DNA of 64,000 nucleotides from Pleionea sediminis (GTDB lineage: Bacteria > Pseudomonadota > Gammaproteobacteria > Enterobacterales > Kangiellaceae). The notes under the pieces were generated by a model, which was given only the letters and a program-made list of their open reading frames with translations, had not been told where the DNA came from and did not search any database. A program made the position numbers and the translations under genes. The stretch covers positions 1,984,001-2,048,000 of the forward strand of contig NZ_SUNB01000001.1 of assembly GCF_007570825.1 (NCBI RefSeq), read 5' to 3'. Below, piece by piece: positions 26,757 to 36,453 of this stretch. Each line of letters starts with the position of its first letter. Positions within the stretch are counted from its first letter, which is position 1.

Positions 26757-26758
26757 AC

Positions 26759-29542
26759 ATGACTTTTCACAACAATGCACAATTAAACATTCTAGTCAGT
26801 AAACGTAACGGCGATGCCGTACCATTTCAGCCCGAAAAAATATCTACCGCAATTACAAAGGCAATTTTAGCCGTCGAGGGGCAATCTGCTTCAGGCTCTT
26901 CCAGAGTTCATGGCGTTGTCTCGAATATTACTAATGATATCGTATCGCGATTCCGGCGCTTAATGCCTGACGGTGGAATTATCAATATTGAAGATATTCA
27001 AGATCAAGTAGAACTTGGTCTTATGCGTCAAGGATTACAACAAATTGCTCGAGCCTATGTTTTATATCGAGAGGAAAGAGCTCGAAAAAGAGTGCCTGAT
27101 ATATCGGTTGATAAAAGTAAGTCGGAAGAGACACTGACTGTTAAATTAGAAAATGGACAGTTATCAGAACATCCTCTTTCGAGGATAAAGCAAGATATAG
27201 TTGATGCTTGCGCTGGCCTCTCTGATGTTGAGCCTGAACATATTTTCGATTTAGCCATAAATAACTTATATGATGGAATGAATCAGCATGATATTGTTTC
27301 AGCCTTAATTATGACAGCTCGATCAATGATTGAAGTTGAGCCCAATTATTCCTTTGTTTGTGCTCAACTTCTCAATCAATCATTGCAGAATATAATAGCT
27401 GAGCAATTTTCTATCACACCATCAAATGATAATTTCTATTTAGAAACTTTTTCAAAGACAATCCAGTTTGGTGTCGATAAAGAATTACTTAATAGCGAAC
27501 TATTAAGTTATGACTTGGAACAGCTAGCCATCGCTATAAAACCTGAGCGAGATCGACAGTTTACCTATTTAGGTTTACAAACTCTGTTTGACCGATACTT
27601 TTTACATTGGCAACAGCGACGATTTGAAGCACCGCAGTCTTTTTTTATGCGAGTTGCGATGGGGCTAGCATTAAAAGAAGAACGTCGAGAAGAACGCGCT
27701 ATTGAGTTTTATAATGTTTTGTCTTCTTTTAACTATATGTGTTCGACACCGACTTTGTTTAATTCTGGTACTTGTCGCTCGCAGTTATCTAGTTGTTATT
27801 TGACGACAGTTGATGATGACCTATCCAGTATTTATCAAGCTGTAGCCGATAATGCTCAGCTTTCAAAATGGGCGGGAGGCTTAGGAAACGACTGGACACC
27901 AGTAAGATCGCTTGGCGCTCATATAAATGGGACGAACGGACAGTCGCAAGGTGTGATTCCATTTCTTAAGGTTGTTAATGACTCTGCTGTTGCTGTCAAT
28001 CAAGGTGGGAAGAGGAAAGGTGCCGTTTGCGCTTATCTTGAATCATGGCATTTGGATATTGAAGACTTTCTAGAGCTTCGAAAAAATACTGGAGATGAAC
28101 GTCGCCGGACTCATGATATGAATACGGCGAACTGGATTCCCGATTTATTTATAAAGCGCGTAATTAACGATGAAATTTGGACTCTATTTTCTCCGAATGA
28201 TGTTCCCGATCTGCATGAGCTATATGGCCGAGAATTTGAAAAACGATATTTTGTGTATGAGAGAAAAGCAGATCAGGGAGAGATTAAATTAGTTAAACAA
28301 ATACCCGCTAAACAATTATGGCAAAAAATGCTTTCGATGCTATTTGAAACGGGACATCCGTGGATTACATTTAAAGATGCTTGCAATATTCGATCGCCTC
28401 AACAACATACAGGAGTTGTACATTCATCCAACTTATGTACGGAAATAACTTTAAACACCAATGAAAATGAAATAGCTGTTTGTAATTTAGGCTCAATCAA
28501 TTTAAGTCAGCATATTAAAGATGATGGTATTGATCAATTGAAGTTACAACAAACGATCCGCACTGCTGTCAGAATGCTCGACAATGTTATTGATATAAAT
28601 TTTTACCCGGTTGAAAAAGCTCGTAACGCTAACTTAAAGCATCGTCCAGTCGGCTTGGGAATTATGGGATTTCAAGATGCGCTATATCAACTTAATATTC
28701 CTTATGCCAGCGTTGATGCTGTTCATTTTTCAGATTCCAGTATGGAAATTATTTCATATTTCGCCATTGAAGCTTCAGCATTATTAGCTGCAGAGCGTGG
28801 TAAGTACGAAAGTTATGAAGGTTCGCTTTGGCACAAAAATATATTTCCAGTTGACTCATTGGAAAAACTTCAAGATGAGCGAGGCGACAGTTACTGTTCA
28901 TTTGATATGACGGCCCAATTGGACTGGAGGCCATTACGTGATCTTGTTAGAAAAAATGGAATGCGAAATTCCAATGTCATGGCGATCGCACCGACTGCAA
29001 CTATCTCAAATATTGTTGGTGTTTCCCAGTCTATTGAGCCGACTTATCAAAATCTATTTGTTAAATCGAATTTGTCAGGAGAATTTGTTGTTGCTAATCA
29101 TCACCTCGTAAAGACTCTTAAAAAACATAAACTGTGGGATAGTGTTATGGCAAATGACCTTAAATATTTCGATGGATCAGTTCAATCTATTTCGCGCGTT
29201 CCACAAGAGATTAAAAATCTTTTCCTGAACGCTTTTGAAATTGATCCACGATGGTTAGTTGAGTCTGCCGCTCGCCGACAGAAATGGATTGATCAAGCTC
29301 AAAGTTTAAATCTTTATATGAGTGAGCCGTCGGGTAAAAAGTTAGATAACTTGTATAAAATGGCCTGGTCTCGTGGACTTAAGACAACTTACTATTTACG
29401 GTCGTTAGGTGCAACACACTCTGAAAAATCAGAAGGTCATAAAGGAACGATTGCTTCATCGAACTATTGCGCTGAAAGTGCATCTGATGAAATGGTGAAT
29501 GTATGTAATATTAATGATCCAGAATGCGAAGCGTGCCAATAA
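26759..29542 (+). CDS. nrdA: Class Ia ribonucleotide reductase alpha subunit
   Basis: A 927-residue catalytic subunit, longer than E. coli NrdA. An ATP-cone occupies about residues 8-105 (VSKRNGDAVPFQPEKISTAI...). A second, degenerate cone-like block (about 125-215) resembles the duplicated cone of Pseudomonas NrdA. The redox Cys is C346 in SQLSSCYL. The radical site NLCTEI places Asn558, Cys560 and Glu562. PTATISNIVGVSQSIEP is the conserved phosphate-site loop. The C-terminal redox pair is in CEACQ. It makes deoxynucleotides aerobically with NrdB. Controlled by the B12 riboswitch and probably NrdR. Confidence 0.96.
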   Translation: MTFHNNAQLNILVSKRNGDAVPFQPEKISTAITKAILAVEGQSASGSSRVHGVVSNITNDIVSRFRRLMPDGGIINIEDIQDQVELGLMRQGLQQIARAYVLYREERARKRVPDISVDKSKSEETLTVKLENGQLSEHPLSRIKQDIVDACAGLSDVEPEHIFDLAINNLYDGMNQHDIVSALIMTARSMIEVEPNYSFVCAQLLNQSLQNIIAEQFSITPSNDNFYLETFSKTIQFGVDKELLNSELLSYDLEQLAIAIKPERDRQFTYLGLQTLFDRYFLHWQQRRFEAPQSFFMRVAMGLALKEERREERAIEFYNVLSSFNYMCSTPTLFNSGTCRSQLSSCYLTTVDDDLSSIYQAVADNAQLSKWAGGLGNDWTPVRSLGAHINGTNGQSQGVIPFLKVVNDSAVAVNQGGKRKGAVCAYLESWHLDIEDFLELRKNTGDERRRTHDMNTANWIPDLFIKRVINDEIWTLFSPNDVPDLHELYGREFEKRYFVYERKADQGEIKLVKQIPAKQLWQKMLSMLFETGHPWITFKDACNIRSPQQHTGVVHSSNLCTEITLNTNENEIAVCNLGSINLSQHIKDDGIDQLKLQQTIRTAVRMLDNVIDINFYPVEKARNANLKHRPVGLGIMGFQDALYQLNIPYASVDAVHFSDSSMEIISYFAIEASALLAAERGKYESYEGSLWHKNIFPVDSLEKLQDERGDSYCSFDMTAQLDWRPLRDLVRKNGMRNSNVMAIAPTATISNIVGVSQSIEPTYQNLFVKSNLSGEFVVANHHLVKTLKKHKLWDSVMANDLKYFDGSVQSISRVPQEIKNLFLNAFEIDPRWLVESAARRQKWIDQAQSLNLYMSEPSGKKLDNLYKMAWSRGLKTTYYLRSLGATHSEKSEGHKGTIASSNYCAESASDEMVNVCNINDPECEACQ

Positions 29543-29553
29543 GGAGGAAAGAA

Positions 29554-30678
29554 ATGAAAACATTAAACTGGGATAATCCTTTAGTCGCAGCGATTCCACC
29601 ATTAACCTCGAATAAAATTGAAGTAAATTTAAATAGTAACGAGGTGGAAGAACGATTGACTGAAGAATTAGAAACTATACGACCTATTAACCCGGATGAT
29701 AAGCGAGTTGTCAATGGTTCGACAGATGTTAATCAGTTGGCACCATTTAAGTATCCATGGGCTTGGGACTTTTTTCTCAATGCAAATAAAAATCATTGGA
29801 CGCCTCTGGATATTAATATGACGCAAGATGTTCATGATTATCACCATAAGCTGACCTTAGAGGAAAAGCATGTATATGAAAATGTTTTAGCGTATTTAAC
29901 GACATCCGATATTCTTGCGATGAGAAATATTGGGTTGGCAGTGATGGAAAAAATGAGTGCTCCTGAATTGCAAATATATCAGGCAAGACAGGTTTATGAA
30001 GAATCGTTACACACTTGGACTTATCAGCATTGCATTGAAACAATTGGTTTAGAACAAAGCGAAATATACAATCGTTATCGTGTAATTCCACAGATAAATG
30101 GAAAAATTAAAATAGCGAATCGTCGACTCAATGCGGTAATGGACCCATCGATTAACTTGAAAAACCGTGATGATCTTGAGCTCTTTATTATGTCTTATTT
30201 GTTCTTCGCTGCTATATTTGAAGGGTGTTGGTTTTATAATGGTTTTAGTCCGATATTTTCTTTACAACGAAGAGGCTTAATGAAAGGAACCGGCGAGCAA
30301 TTACAGTACATTATGCGCGATGAAGTTTTGCATTGTGCTTTTGGAATTCGTGTCGTTAAGCAAATCCTTCAAGAAGAAGGTGTGTCTTTAGATCCCAAAG
30401 CATTAGAAGAGATGTGGTTAGAGTCAGAGGCTGCCGAGAACGAATATGCTAAGTTTCTTTTACCCGAACCTATTTTGGGTTATTCGTATGAATCCCATAG
30501 TGAGCAATTCCGTTTTCTTGCCAACCGAAGAGCTAAGCAACTTAAAATTAAAGAACCTTTTCCCGGTGCAAGTAATACGTTAAATTGGTTGGATGAACAA
30601 GCTAATATGCGTAAAGAAAAAAACTTTTTTGAGACTAGAGTAACTGAATACCAAACAGGAGCTGCGCTTCAGTGGTAA
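29554..30678 (+). CDS. nrdB: Class Ia ribonucleotide reductase beta subunit
   Basis: A 374-residue diiron/tyrosyl-radical subunit. Metal ligands are visible as D119 (LTTSD), E150 and H153 in EESLHTWTYQH, then Glu in FEGCWFY and Glu/His in DEVLHCAFG. The spacing E-x2-H-x3-Y puts the radical tyrosine at Y157, so it is an iron-tyrosyl enzyme and not a tyrosine-less subclass. AAGGAGG lies seven bases before the ATG at 29554, which I take as the start over an in-frame ATG at 29524. It begins 11 bases after nrdA and is co-regulated with it. Confidence 0.96.
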   Translation: MKTLNWDNPLVAAIPPLTSNKIEVNLNSNEVEERLTEELETIRPINPDDKRVVNGSTDVNQLAPFKYPWAWDFFLNANKNHWTPLDINMTQDVHDYHHKLTLEEKHVYENVLAYLTTSDILAMRNIGLAVMEKMSAPELQIYQARQVYEESLHTWTYQHCIETIGLEQSEIYNRYRVIPQINGKIKIANRRLNAVMDPSINLKNRDDLELFIMSYLFFAAIFEGCWFYNGFSPIFSLQRRGLMKGTGEQLQYIMRDEVLHCAFGIRVVKQILQEEGVSLDPKALEEMWLESEAAENEYAKFLLPEPILGYSYESHSEQFRFLANRRAKQLKIKEPFPGASNTLNWLDEQANMRKEKNFFETRVTEYQTGAALQW

Positions 30679-31052
30679 GCAAAGGTAAATCAAAGCAGCA
30701 TCACAAGTTGGTGCTGCCTGAACATATGAATCACCAAGGTTCTTTATTTGGTGGTTATTTATTAATGTGGATCGATGAAATGGCCTACGTTACTGCCAAT
30801 TTACATTTTCCCAACCATCGGTTTGTAACGATAGCGCTCGATAATGTTGAGTTTAAACATCGCATTGAATGCGGTGAAATCATTTGCTTTAACGTTGAAC
30901 TGGAAAAGCAAGGGAAAACATCACTCACTTACTATATTTCTGTAACGGGAACCCGCAAAGGATCGGATAAGCAATTATTTGAAACTCGAGTTACTTTTGT
31001 TAGTGTGGATAATCAAGGAAATAAGCGACTCATTCAATCGGATAGTCAATAA
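30672..31052 (+). CDS. Acyl-CoA thioesterase, hotdog fold (YciA/BFIT-like)
   Basis: A 126-residue single hotdog domain. It begins LVLPEHMNHQGSLFGGYLLMWIDEMAYVTA, the acyl-CoA thioesterase II-like signature with catalytic Asp/Glu and Asn, and continues VTIALDNVEFKHRIECGEIICFNVELEKQGKTSLTYY. It hydrolyses acyl-CoA; chain length is unknown. GTG start overlapping the last 7 bases of nrdB, so it is translated from the nrdAB mRNA. A functional link to nucleotide synthesis is not obvious. Confidence 0.85.
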   Translation: MVSKGKSKQHHKLVLPEHMNHQGSLFGGYLLMWIDEMAYVTANLHFPNHRFVTIALDNVEFKHRIECGEIICFNVELEKQGKTSLTYYISVTGTRKGSDKQLFETRVTFVSVDNQGNKRLIQSDSQ

Positions 31053-31071
31053 CTCGGATTAAATACCAATT

Positions 31072-31755
31072 ATGTGCGGACGTTATCTACTTCGTAATCA
31101 GCCTGATTGGGCTAATCATACTCCTTGGAATCAATACTGGGAGGATATTAGTCAATTTGTGCCGCGGTATAATATTGCGCCTTCGCAGCAATGTCCGGTT
31201 ATTATAAATAATGACGGGCAGCCACAGTTAGTTGCCATGCAGTGGGGGTTTCGACCAACTTGGGCAAAGCTCTCGTTTGCTAAAATCAATTCGCGTGGAG
31301 AAACACTTTTTTCCAGCAAAATGTTTTCTAAAGCCGCACATCAAACACGTTGTTTGGTTCCTGCCGATGGCTTTTATGAACCTAAAGGAGACTCTTCGCA
31401 AAAAACGCGGCCTTGGCACCTGTTTCAATACGAAGATCGGCACGTTTTTATGATGGCTGGTATATGGACTCATCACCAGTCTGAGTCTGAAGATTATTTG
31501 AATTTTAGTATCGTTACGACCGAGGCTAATTCTCTAATGAAGCCAATTCATCATCGTATGCCTGTGATCTTAGAAAAAGAGCAATGGGCTTTATGGCTAA
31601 ACAGTAGTGAAGATGAGTTGCAGTCGAGTTTGGAATCGCGAGAATATACAGGATTGTTACATTATCCCGTTGGGGATACAGCAAAGAATCCCCGCAATGA
31701 AGGACCCGAGTGTGCAGAGCCTTTCTCACAAGGCAACTTGTCATTGTTTGACTAA
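31072..31755 (+). CDS. SOS-response-associated protein YedK/HMCES (SRAP)
   Basis: A 227-residue SRAP protein. Cys2 is exposed after Met removal (MCGRYLLR) and forms a thiazolidine crosslink with abasic sites in single-stranded DNA. The other active residues are in YNIAPSQ, INSRGETL (Asn and Glu) and IHHRMPVIL (His). This shields abasic lesions at replication forks. It follows the nrdAB-thioesterase unit closely, so production with dNTP synthesis genes is plausible. Confidence 0.93.
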   Translation: MCGRYLLRNQPDWANHTPWNQYWEDISQFVPRYNIAPSQQCPVIINNDGQPQLVAMQWGFRPTWAKLSFAKINSRGETLFSSKMFSKAAHQTRCLVPADGFYEPKGDSSQKTRPWHLFQYEDRHVFMMAGIWTHHQSESEDYLNFSIVTTEANSLMKPIHHRMPVILEKEQWALWLNSSEDELQSSLESREYTGLLHYPVGDTAKNPRNEGPECAEPFSQGNLSLFD

Positions 31756-31979
31756 AGTCATACTTGATAATCTCTTAATGAAATACTTTGGTTCGATAAT
31801 CGATTAACTAAAATTTCACCAATTTGTACTGCTTAAACTCATCGTAATTGAATTTTTTCTTTAATGTAGAGCTTTATCGGCCTTAATTCGGGCAAAGGAT
31901 TTGCGCTTGCTGTCGTTTGATGGCAACTTATACGCTATTTTTGCCAAGTAAAGAAAGAGTGAGCGAACAGGAGGAAAAG

Positions 31980-33515
31980 ATGTCCGAACTCACCAAGCCA
32001 ACTCTAATAATGAGAATACTAAATGGTGTCGAGCGAGCAGGTAATAAACTGCCCGATCCTGCCATGATCTTTTTGTTTTCCATGGTTCTTATATGGGTTT
32101 TATCTGCGATTATGTCACATATGACATTTGAAGCGATCGATCCTCGTACTGGTGGCGCCATTGAAATTAAAAATCTTTTAACTGGTGATGCGTTAGCTTC
32201 ATTTCTTGCCGGAATGGTTAAAACATTTACCGGATTCGCGCCGCTTGGCGTGGTGTTAGTTGCAATGTTGGGTGTTGGGGTTGCTGAGCATTCTGGTTAC
32301 ATTAACGCTGGGCTCAAAATGATGTTGAAAGTAACGCCACAAGCGTTACTAACACCATCTATTATCTTGATTGCTATTGTAAGCCATACCGCAACCGATG
32401 CTGGTTATGTTTTGGTTATTCCTCTTGCAGGGATTATTTATTACTCAATGGGCCGTCATCCTATTGCAGGTATCGCCGCAGCGTTTGCTGGGGTTAGTGG
32501 CGGTTTCAGTGCCAACTTTATACCCTCGGGGATTGACCCATTATTACAAAGTTTTACCGAAACGGGCGCACAAATTATTGAACCCGGAATGCAAATCAAT
32601 CCTTTGAACAATTGGTTTTTCACTTCAGCTTCAAGTTTATTCATTATTTTATTAGGTTGGTATATTACGGACAAAATAGTTGAGCCGCGTCTTGCCGGAA
32701 CCAAAGTTGATTCAAACAGTGATGATTTACCTGAGTTCGGCGAAATTACTAGCAAAGACAAGCGTTGCTTCTTTGCTGCTTCTTTGGTGATGTTAATCGG
32801 CCTGGTTTTACTTTTTGTTTCCGTTTATCCCGATGATTCTCCATTGCGTTCGGCTGATGGAAAATTGGCTGATTTTAGTGCGCCAATCATGCAATCGATA
32901 GTTCCTCTAATCTTCTTGTTGTTTATTGTTCCTGGTGCTGTATTTGGGTTTATGTCAGGTACTTTTAAATCGAGTAAAGACATGGTTGATGCAATGACTA
33001 AGTCGATGAACTCGATGGCTTACTATGTGGTTATGGCTTTTTTCTGTGCTTTATTTATTGATGCATTCAAGCAGTCAAATATAGGCGCATTAATGGCAAT
33101 TGAAGGCGCGCAAGGTTTGAAAGCGCTTCAGTTACCGAGTGCTGTTACTATTATTGGAATTATTATTTTGACGGGTATCGTCAATTTATTTGTTGGATCG
33201 AGTTCAGCCAAATGGGGATTGTTAGCACCTATTTTCGTGCCCATGTTAATGCAGCTAGGTATATCACCTGATTTAACACAGGCTGCTTATCGTGTGGGTG
33301 ATTCTACCTCTAATATTATCACCCCGCTGATGCCTTACTTCCCATTAGTGGTGGTTTATTGCCAAAGGTATGTGAAAGGAACCGGTATCGGAACCGTTAT
33401 TTCTATGATGTTGCCTTACAGTGTTGCTCTGATGGTTGGTTGGACGATTTTCTTACTGATTTACTGGTGGTTAGGAATTCCACTGGGTATTCAGGCGAGC
33501 TATGTTTATCCATAA
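31980..33515 (+). CDS. AbgT family transporter
   Basis: A 511-residue inner-membrane protein with about 11 helices and two hairpins. It begins with MRILNGVERAGNKLPDPAMIFLFSMVLIW, typical of AbgT, and contains GVGVAEHSGYINAGLKMML, ATDAGYVLVIPLAG and the C-terminal STSNIITPLMPYFPLVVVYCQRYVKGTGIGT. AbgT family members import p-aminobenzoyl-glutamate or export sulfonamide-type compounds using the proton gradient. The ATG at 31980 has CAGGAGGAAAAG before it; earlier in-frame TTG/ATG codons at 31917/31920 lack this and would add unrelated residues. Confidence 0.93.
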   Translation: MSELTKPTLIMRILNGVERAGNKLPDPAMIFLFSMVLIWVLSAIMSHMTFEAIDPRTGGAIEIKNLLTGDALASFLAGMVKTFTGFAPLGVVLVAMLGVGVAEHSGYINAGLKMMLKVTPQALLTPSIILIAIVSHTATDAGYVLVIPLAGIIYYSMGRHPIAGIAAAFAGVSGGFSANFIPSGIDPLLQSFTETGAQIIEPGMQINPLNNWFFTSASSLFIILLGWYITDKIVEPRLAGTKVDSNSDDLPEFGEITSKDKRCFFAASLVMLIGLVLLFVSVYPDDSPLRSADGKLADFSAPIMQSIVPLIFLLFIVPGAVFGFMSGTFKSSKDMVDAMTKSMNSMAYYVVMAFFCALFIDAFKQSNIGALMAIEGAQGLKALQLPSAVTIIGIIILTGIVNLFVGSSSAKWGLLAPIFVPMLMQLGISPDLTQAAYRVGDSTSNIITPLMPYFPLVVVYCQRYVKGTGIGTVISMMLPYSVALMVGWTIFLLIYWWLGIPLGIQASYVYP

Positions 33516-33543
33516 GCTTGTAATTTCTTATTTGATTGTAAAT

Positions 33544-33566
33544 AAAGCCCGGATGTCCGGGCTTTT
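33544..33566. terminator. Bidirectional terminator between abgT-like gene and kinase gene
   Basis: AAAGCCCGG pairs with CCGGGCTTT around an ATGT loop, with A-runs before and T-runs after. It can end the plus-strand transporter and the minus-strand efflux/two-component operon. Confidence 0.87.
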
Positions 33567-33568
33567 AT

Positions 33569-34897
33569 TTATGTTTTCTTTTGTTCTACTGGAAGTTCAA
33601 TGGAAACAGTGCAACCTTGAGTATCCTTTCGATTTGTGATGGAAATGAAACCATCATGTGCATCAATGATTTGCCGACACAAAGCAAGACCGATACCGCT
33701 GCCTGATTTTTTAGTTGTATAAAATGGCGTAAATAAGTTATCACTGTTTTGAATGCCTGAGCCCTTATCCATAACTTCAATCAAAAAGCTGTTATTCATG
33801 CGATGACTTTTTATAGTGATGGCTTTATCTGAATCATTTTGAGCTTCTTTAGCGTTCTTTATTAGGTTAATTAATACCTGTTCGAGCAGAGTCGCATCTG
33901 CGACAATTTCATCTTGAACATCAAGTTGTGTCTCGAAATGGCTATCATCGAACAACGACGCAATTTGATGGACGATTTTATTAAAATTTAGTGGTTGCTT
34001 ATTGGGCGAGGGAGTATTTGTGAGTTGACGATAAGTGTCGATGAAGTTTTTTAAGCCGTTGGCGCGTTCCGCTATGATAGAAAGCGATTCATTTAGCTGC
34101 TCAGCAAACGTTTGTTCTAACGACTGGGTTTTCGCAATGCTTCTAATAGTTCCTGCAAAAGATGAAATAGGAGCTAATGAATTATTAATTTCATGACTAA
34201 GAACGCGGACTAATTTTTGCCAAGATTCTCGCTCTTGTTTGCGTAATAGTACTTTTATGTCGGTTAAAAAGTAGATGTCGTGTCTCTTGCCCTCGTCGAA
34301 ATACTGATCTTTTATAATTTGAAAGTGACCACTGCGACCTGGAAATTGAAATTCTTTTACTGCTTCGCGACCGATGTTTTCTAAAAGGTTGATGTTGAGG
34401 CTATCAAGAGTATGGCCAATAATTTGATGGTCATATCTACCAAACAAACGTTGAGCTTCCGGGTTAGCTAACGTTATTTTCTTATGTTCATCCAACGCTA
34501 TTATCGCGACATGAATTTGCTGTACGATCGTCTTAACCAGTTGTTGGCTTTCAGCTGCTTGTGTTTTTTGTTTCGACAAGGTGTCGGATAATTGATTGAT
34601 TTGTTTGACTAACTGTCCGAGTGCATCGCCTTCGTTGTAATAACGACTACGCATGGTATAGTCGTTTTTAGTAATGGCTTCTAGAATATTTGATAGTGTT
34701 AAAAATTGGTTTTGTATTTTCTCATAGAGTTTATTAGCGCTAATTCCTGTAACTAGAAGCAATAATAAAGTAATGAAGCCAATTAAATAAATAGATGTGT
34801 CATAATAAAGTAATGTTGCTACTAGTAAGCACGCAGGTAGTAGCGTTGCGATCAGTAGATAAGAGAGTAATTTGATTTCAAACTTTTGTCTTTTCAA
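33569..34897 (-). CDS. Sensor histidine kinase, NtrY-like
   Basis: A 442-residue kinase. Two adjacent membrane helices lie at about 10-55 with little periplasmic loop. A HAMP-like segment follows, then a PAS domain (about 115-220, VAIIALDEHKKITLANPEAQRLFG). The phosphoacceptor His is in RVLSHEINNSLAPISS. The ATPase has LINLIKNAKEAQ (N box), VMDKGSGI (G1), LFTPFYTTKKSGSGIGLALC (F/G2). With almost no sensor loop it may sense within the membrane, or through the transporter encoded upstream. It is 15 bases after its cognate regulator gene. Confidence 0.92.
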   Translation of the reverse strand: MKRQKFEIKLLSYLLIATLLPACLLVATLLYYDTSIYLIGFITLLLLLVTGISANKLYEKIQNQFLTLSNILEAITKNDYTMRSRYYNEGDALGQLVKQINQLSDTLSKQKTQAAESQQLVKTIVQQIHVAIIALDEHKKITLANPEAQRLFGRYDHQIIGHTLDSLNINLLENIGREAVKEFQFPGRSGHFQIIKDQYFDEGKRHDIYFLTDIKVLLRKQERESWQKLVRVLSHEINNSLAPISSFAGTIRSIAKTQSLEQTFAEQLNESLSIIAERANGLKNFIDTYRQLTNTPSPNKQPLNFNKIVHQIASLFDDSHFETQLDVQDEIVADATLLEQVLINLIKNAKEAQNDSDKAITIKSHRMNNSFLIEVMDKGSGIQNSDNLFTPFYTTKKSGSGIGLALCRQIIDAHDGFISITNRKDTQGCTVSIELPVEQKKT

Positions 34898-34912
34898 AGT
34901 AGAACGGTTCTC

Positions 34913-36307
34913 TTAAAGGTTATACTTATCGATTCGGCGGTAAAATGCACTACGGCTCAAGCCTAACGATTTTGCCGCGTTTAACATATTACCATCGAAA
35001 AGCTGTATTCTTTGTTGAATGATTTGTTTTTCAAGATCTTCAAGAGTCAGAGAGTCATTATCGGAAAGCTTTGCGTTATTAGCTGATGAAGATGATTTTT
35101 TTGGGGCTGTTGTTGCACTGGATGGCATTAACATGGCTTCTGGCTGGATGGTTGATTCCTTTGCCAATACTGCTGCCCGTTCAATCAGTTGGCGTAGTTC
35201 ACGAATATTACCAGGCCAGGAATAATTGACTAGAAGCATCTCGGCTTCTTTTGACAAAGATAGGTTCGGCTTTTGGTACTTTTTTCCATATTGTTTTAAA
35301 AAATGCTCCGCGAGGGGCAAGATATCATCTGGACGTTCGCTTAAAGAGGGAACTCGAACTTCAATGCCATTTAGGCGGTAATACAAATCTTGGCGAAATT
35401 CTCCAGATGCGAGCATTGACTGTATGTCAGCGTTGGTTGCCGCTATAATTCGAACATCGGAGGTTTTTGTTTTTGAACTACCTACAGGTTCAAATTGTTG
35501 GCTTTCTAAAACGCGTAGTAATTTACTTTGTTGTGAAGTAGGGATATTACCGATTTCATCGAGAAATAATGACCCTTTATCGGCAAGTTCAAATCGTCCA
35601 ATTCGATTTTCTTTGGCGTCGGTGAACGCACCTTTAATATGACCAAACATTTCACTTTCAAATAGCGATTCTGAGATGGCTCCCATATTGACTGATATAA
35701 AAGGTGATTGGGAACGTTCAGAATGATTGTGTAAGTATTCAGCTAAAAGACTCTTACCCGTTCCATTATCTCCGGTAATCACAACGTTTAAATCACTGGA
35801 GGCAATCTGCTCTAGTGTGCTAAGTAAATATTTCATTTCGTTGGATTGTGCAATAATAGGTGAGGATTGATCGGAGTCACTTTTAAGGATTTCATTTTGA
35901 CGTATCAGTTTTTCGCTCTTTTTGATTTGCTCTGCGAGTCTGAGATGTGTGTTAATTGTTTGCAGTAAACGATCGTTTTCCCAAGGTTTTTGAATAAAAT
36001 CCGAGGCCCCTTCTTGCATAGTATTCACTGCTAGGTCGATAGTTGCCCAACCGGTCATAACAATAATGGGTACACTCTTATTTTCTGAGCGAATTAATTT
36101 AATTAAGTCGATTCCTTCTTGGCCTGATGTGGTATCTCGACTGTAGTTAAGATCAAGTAATATCGCATCAAACTCAAATTGTTTTGCAAGTTCTAAAGCT
36201 TGCTCCGGTTGTGAGGCCATGGAGACTTTATAGCCTTGACTCGACAGTAACATCTTCAGTGCTGATAAAATATTGTGATCATCATCAGCGATGAGAATAT
36301 GTTTCAA
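34913..36307 (-). CDS. Sigma-54-dependent response regulator (NtrC family)
   Basis: A 464-residue three-domain activator. The receiver (1-125) has the acidic pocket DDD and phospho-Asp in AILLDLNY, with Lys in FIQKPW. The AAA+ domain has Walker A GDNGTGKS, Walker B GSLFLDEIGN and the R-finger region EFRQDLYYRLNG. The Fis-type helix-turn-helix at the C terminus reads MLNAAKSLGLSRSAFYRRIDKY. The sigma-54 contact loop is GAFTDA instead of the common GAFTGA. It should activate the sigma-54 promoter found before the efflux operon. Confidence 0.94.
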   Translation of the reverse strand: MKHILIADDDHNILSALKMLLSSQGYKVSMASQPEQALELAKQFEFDAILLDLNYSRDTTSGQEGIDLIKLIRSENKSVPIIVMTGWATIDLAVNTMQEGASDFIQKPWENDRLLQTINTHLRLAEQIKKSEKLIRQNEILKSDSDQSSPIIAQSNEMKYLLSTLEQIASSDLNVVITGDNGTGKSLLAEYLHNHSERSQSPFISVNMGAISESLFESEMFGHIKGAFTDAKENRIGRFELADKGSLFLDEIGNIPTSQQSKLLRVLESQQFEPVGSSKTKTSDVRIIAATNADIQSMLASGEFRQDLYYRLNGIEVRVPSLSERPDDILPLAEHFLKQYGKKYQKPNLSLSKEAEMLLVNYSWPGNIRELRQLIERAAVLAKESTIQPEAMLMPSSATTAPKKSSSSANNAKLSDNDSLTLEDLEKQIIQQRIQLFDGNMLNAAKSLGLSRSAFYRRIDKYNL

Positions 36308-36453
36308 CGTTTACTCCGTTTTTTTTAGTTACGACTTATATTAACTTTTGCCTGAGATGAGTGTAGCGGAAAACTACGAGGGCTTCATCCAGTGTCAAGT
36401 AACGACAGCTGTCCTTGCCGCCGTTTTTTGATGATTGCTATGATGTTAACTCT

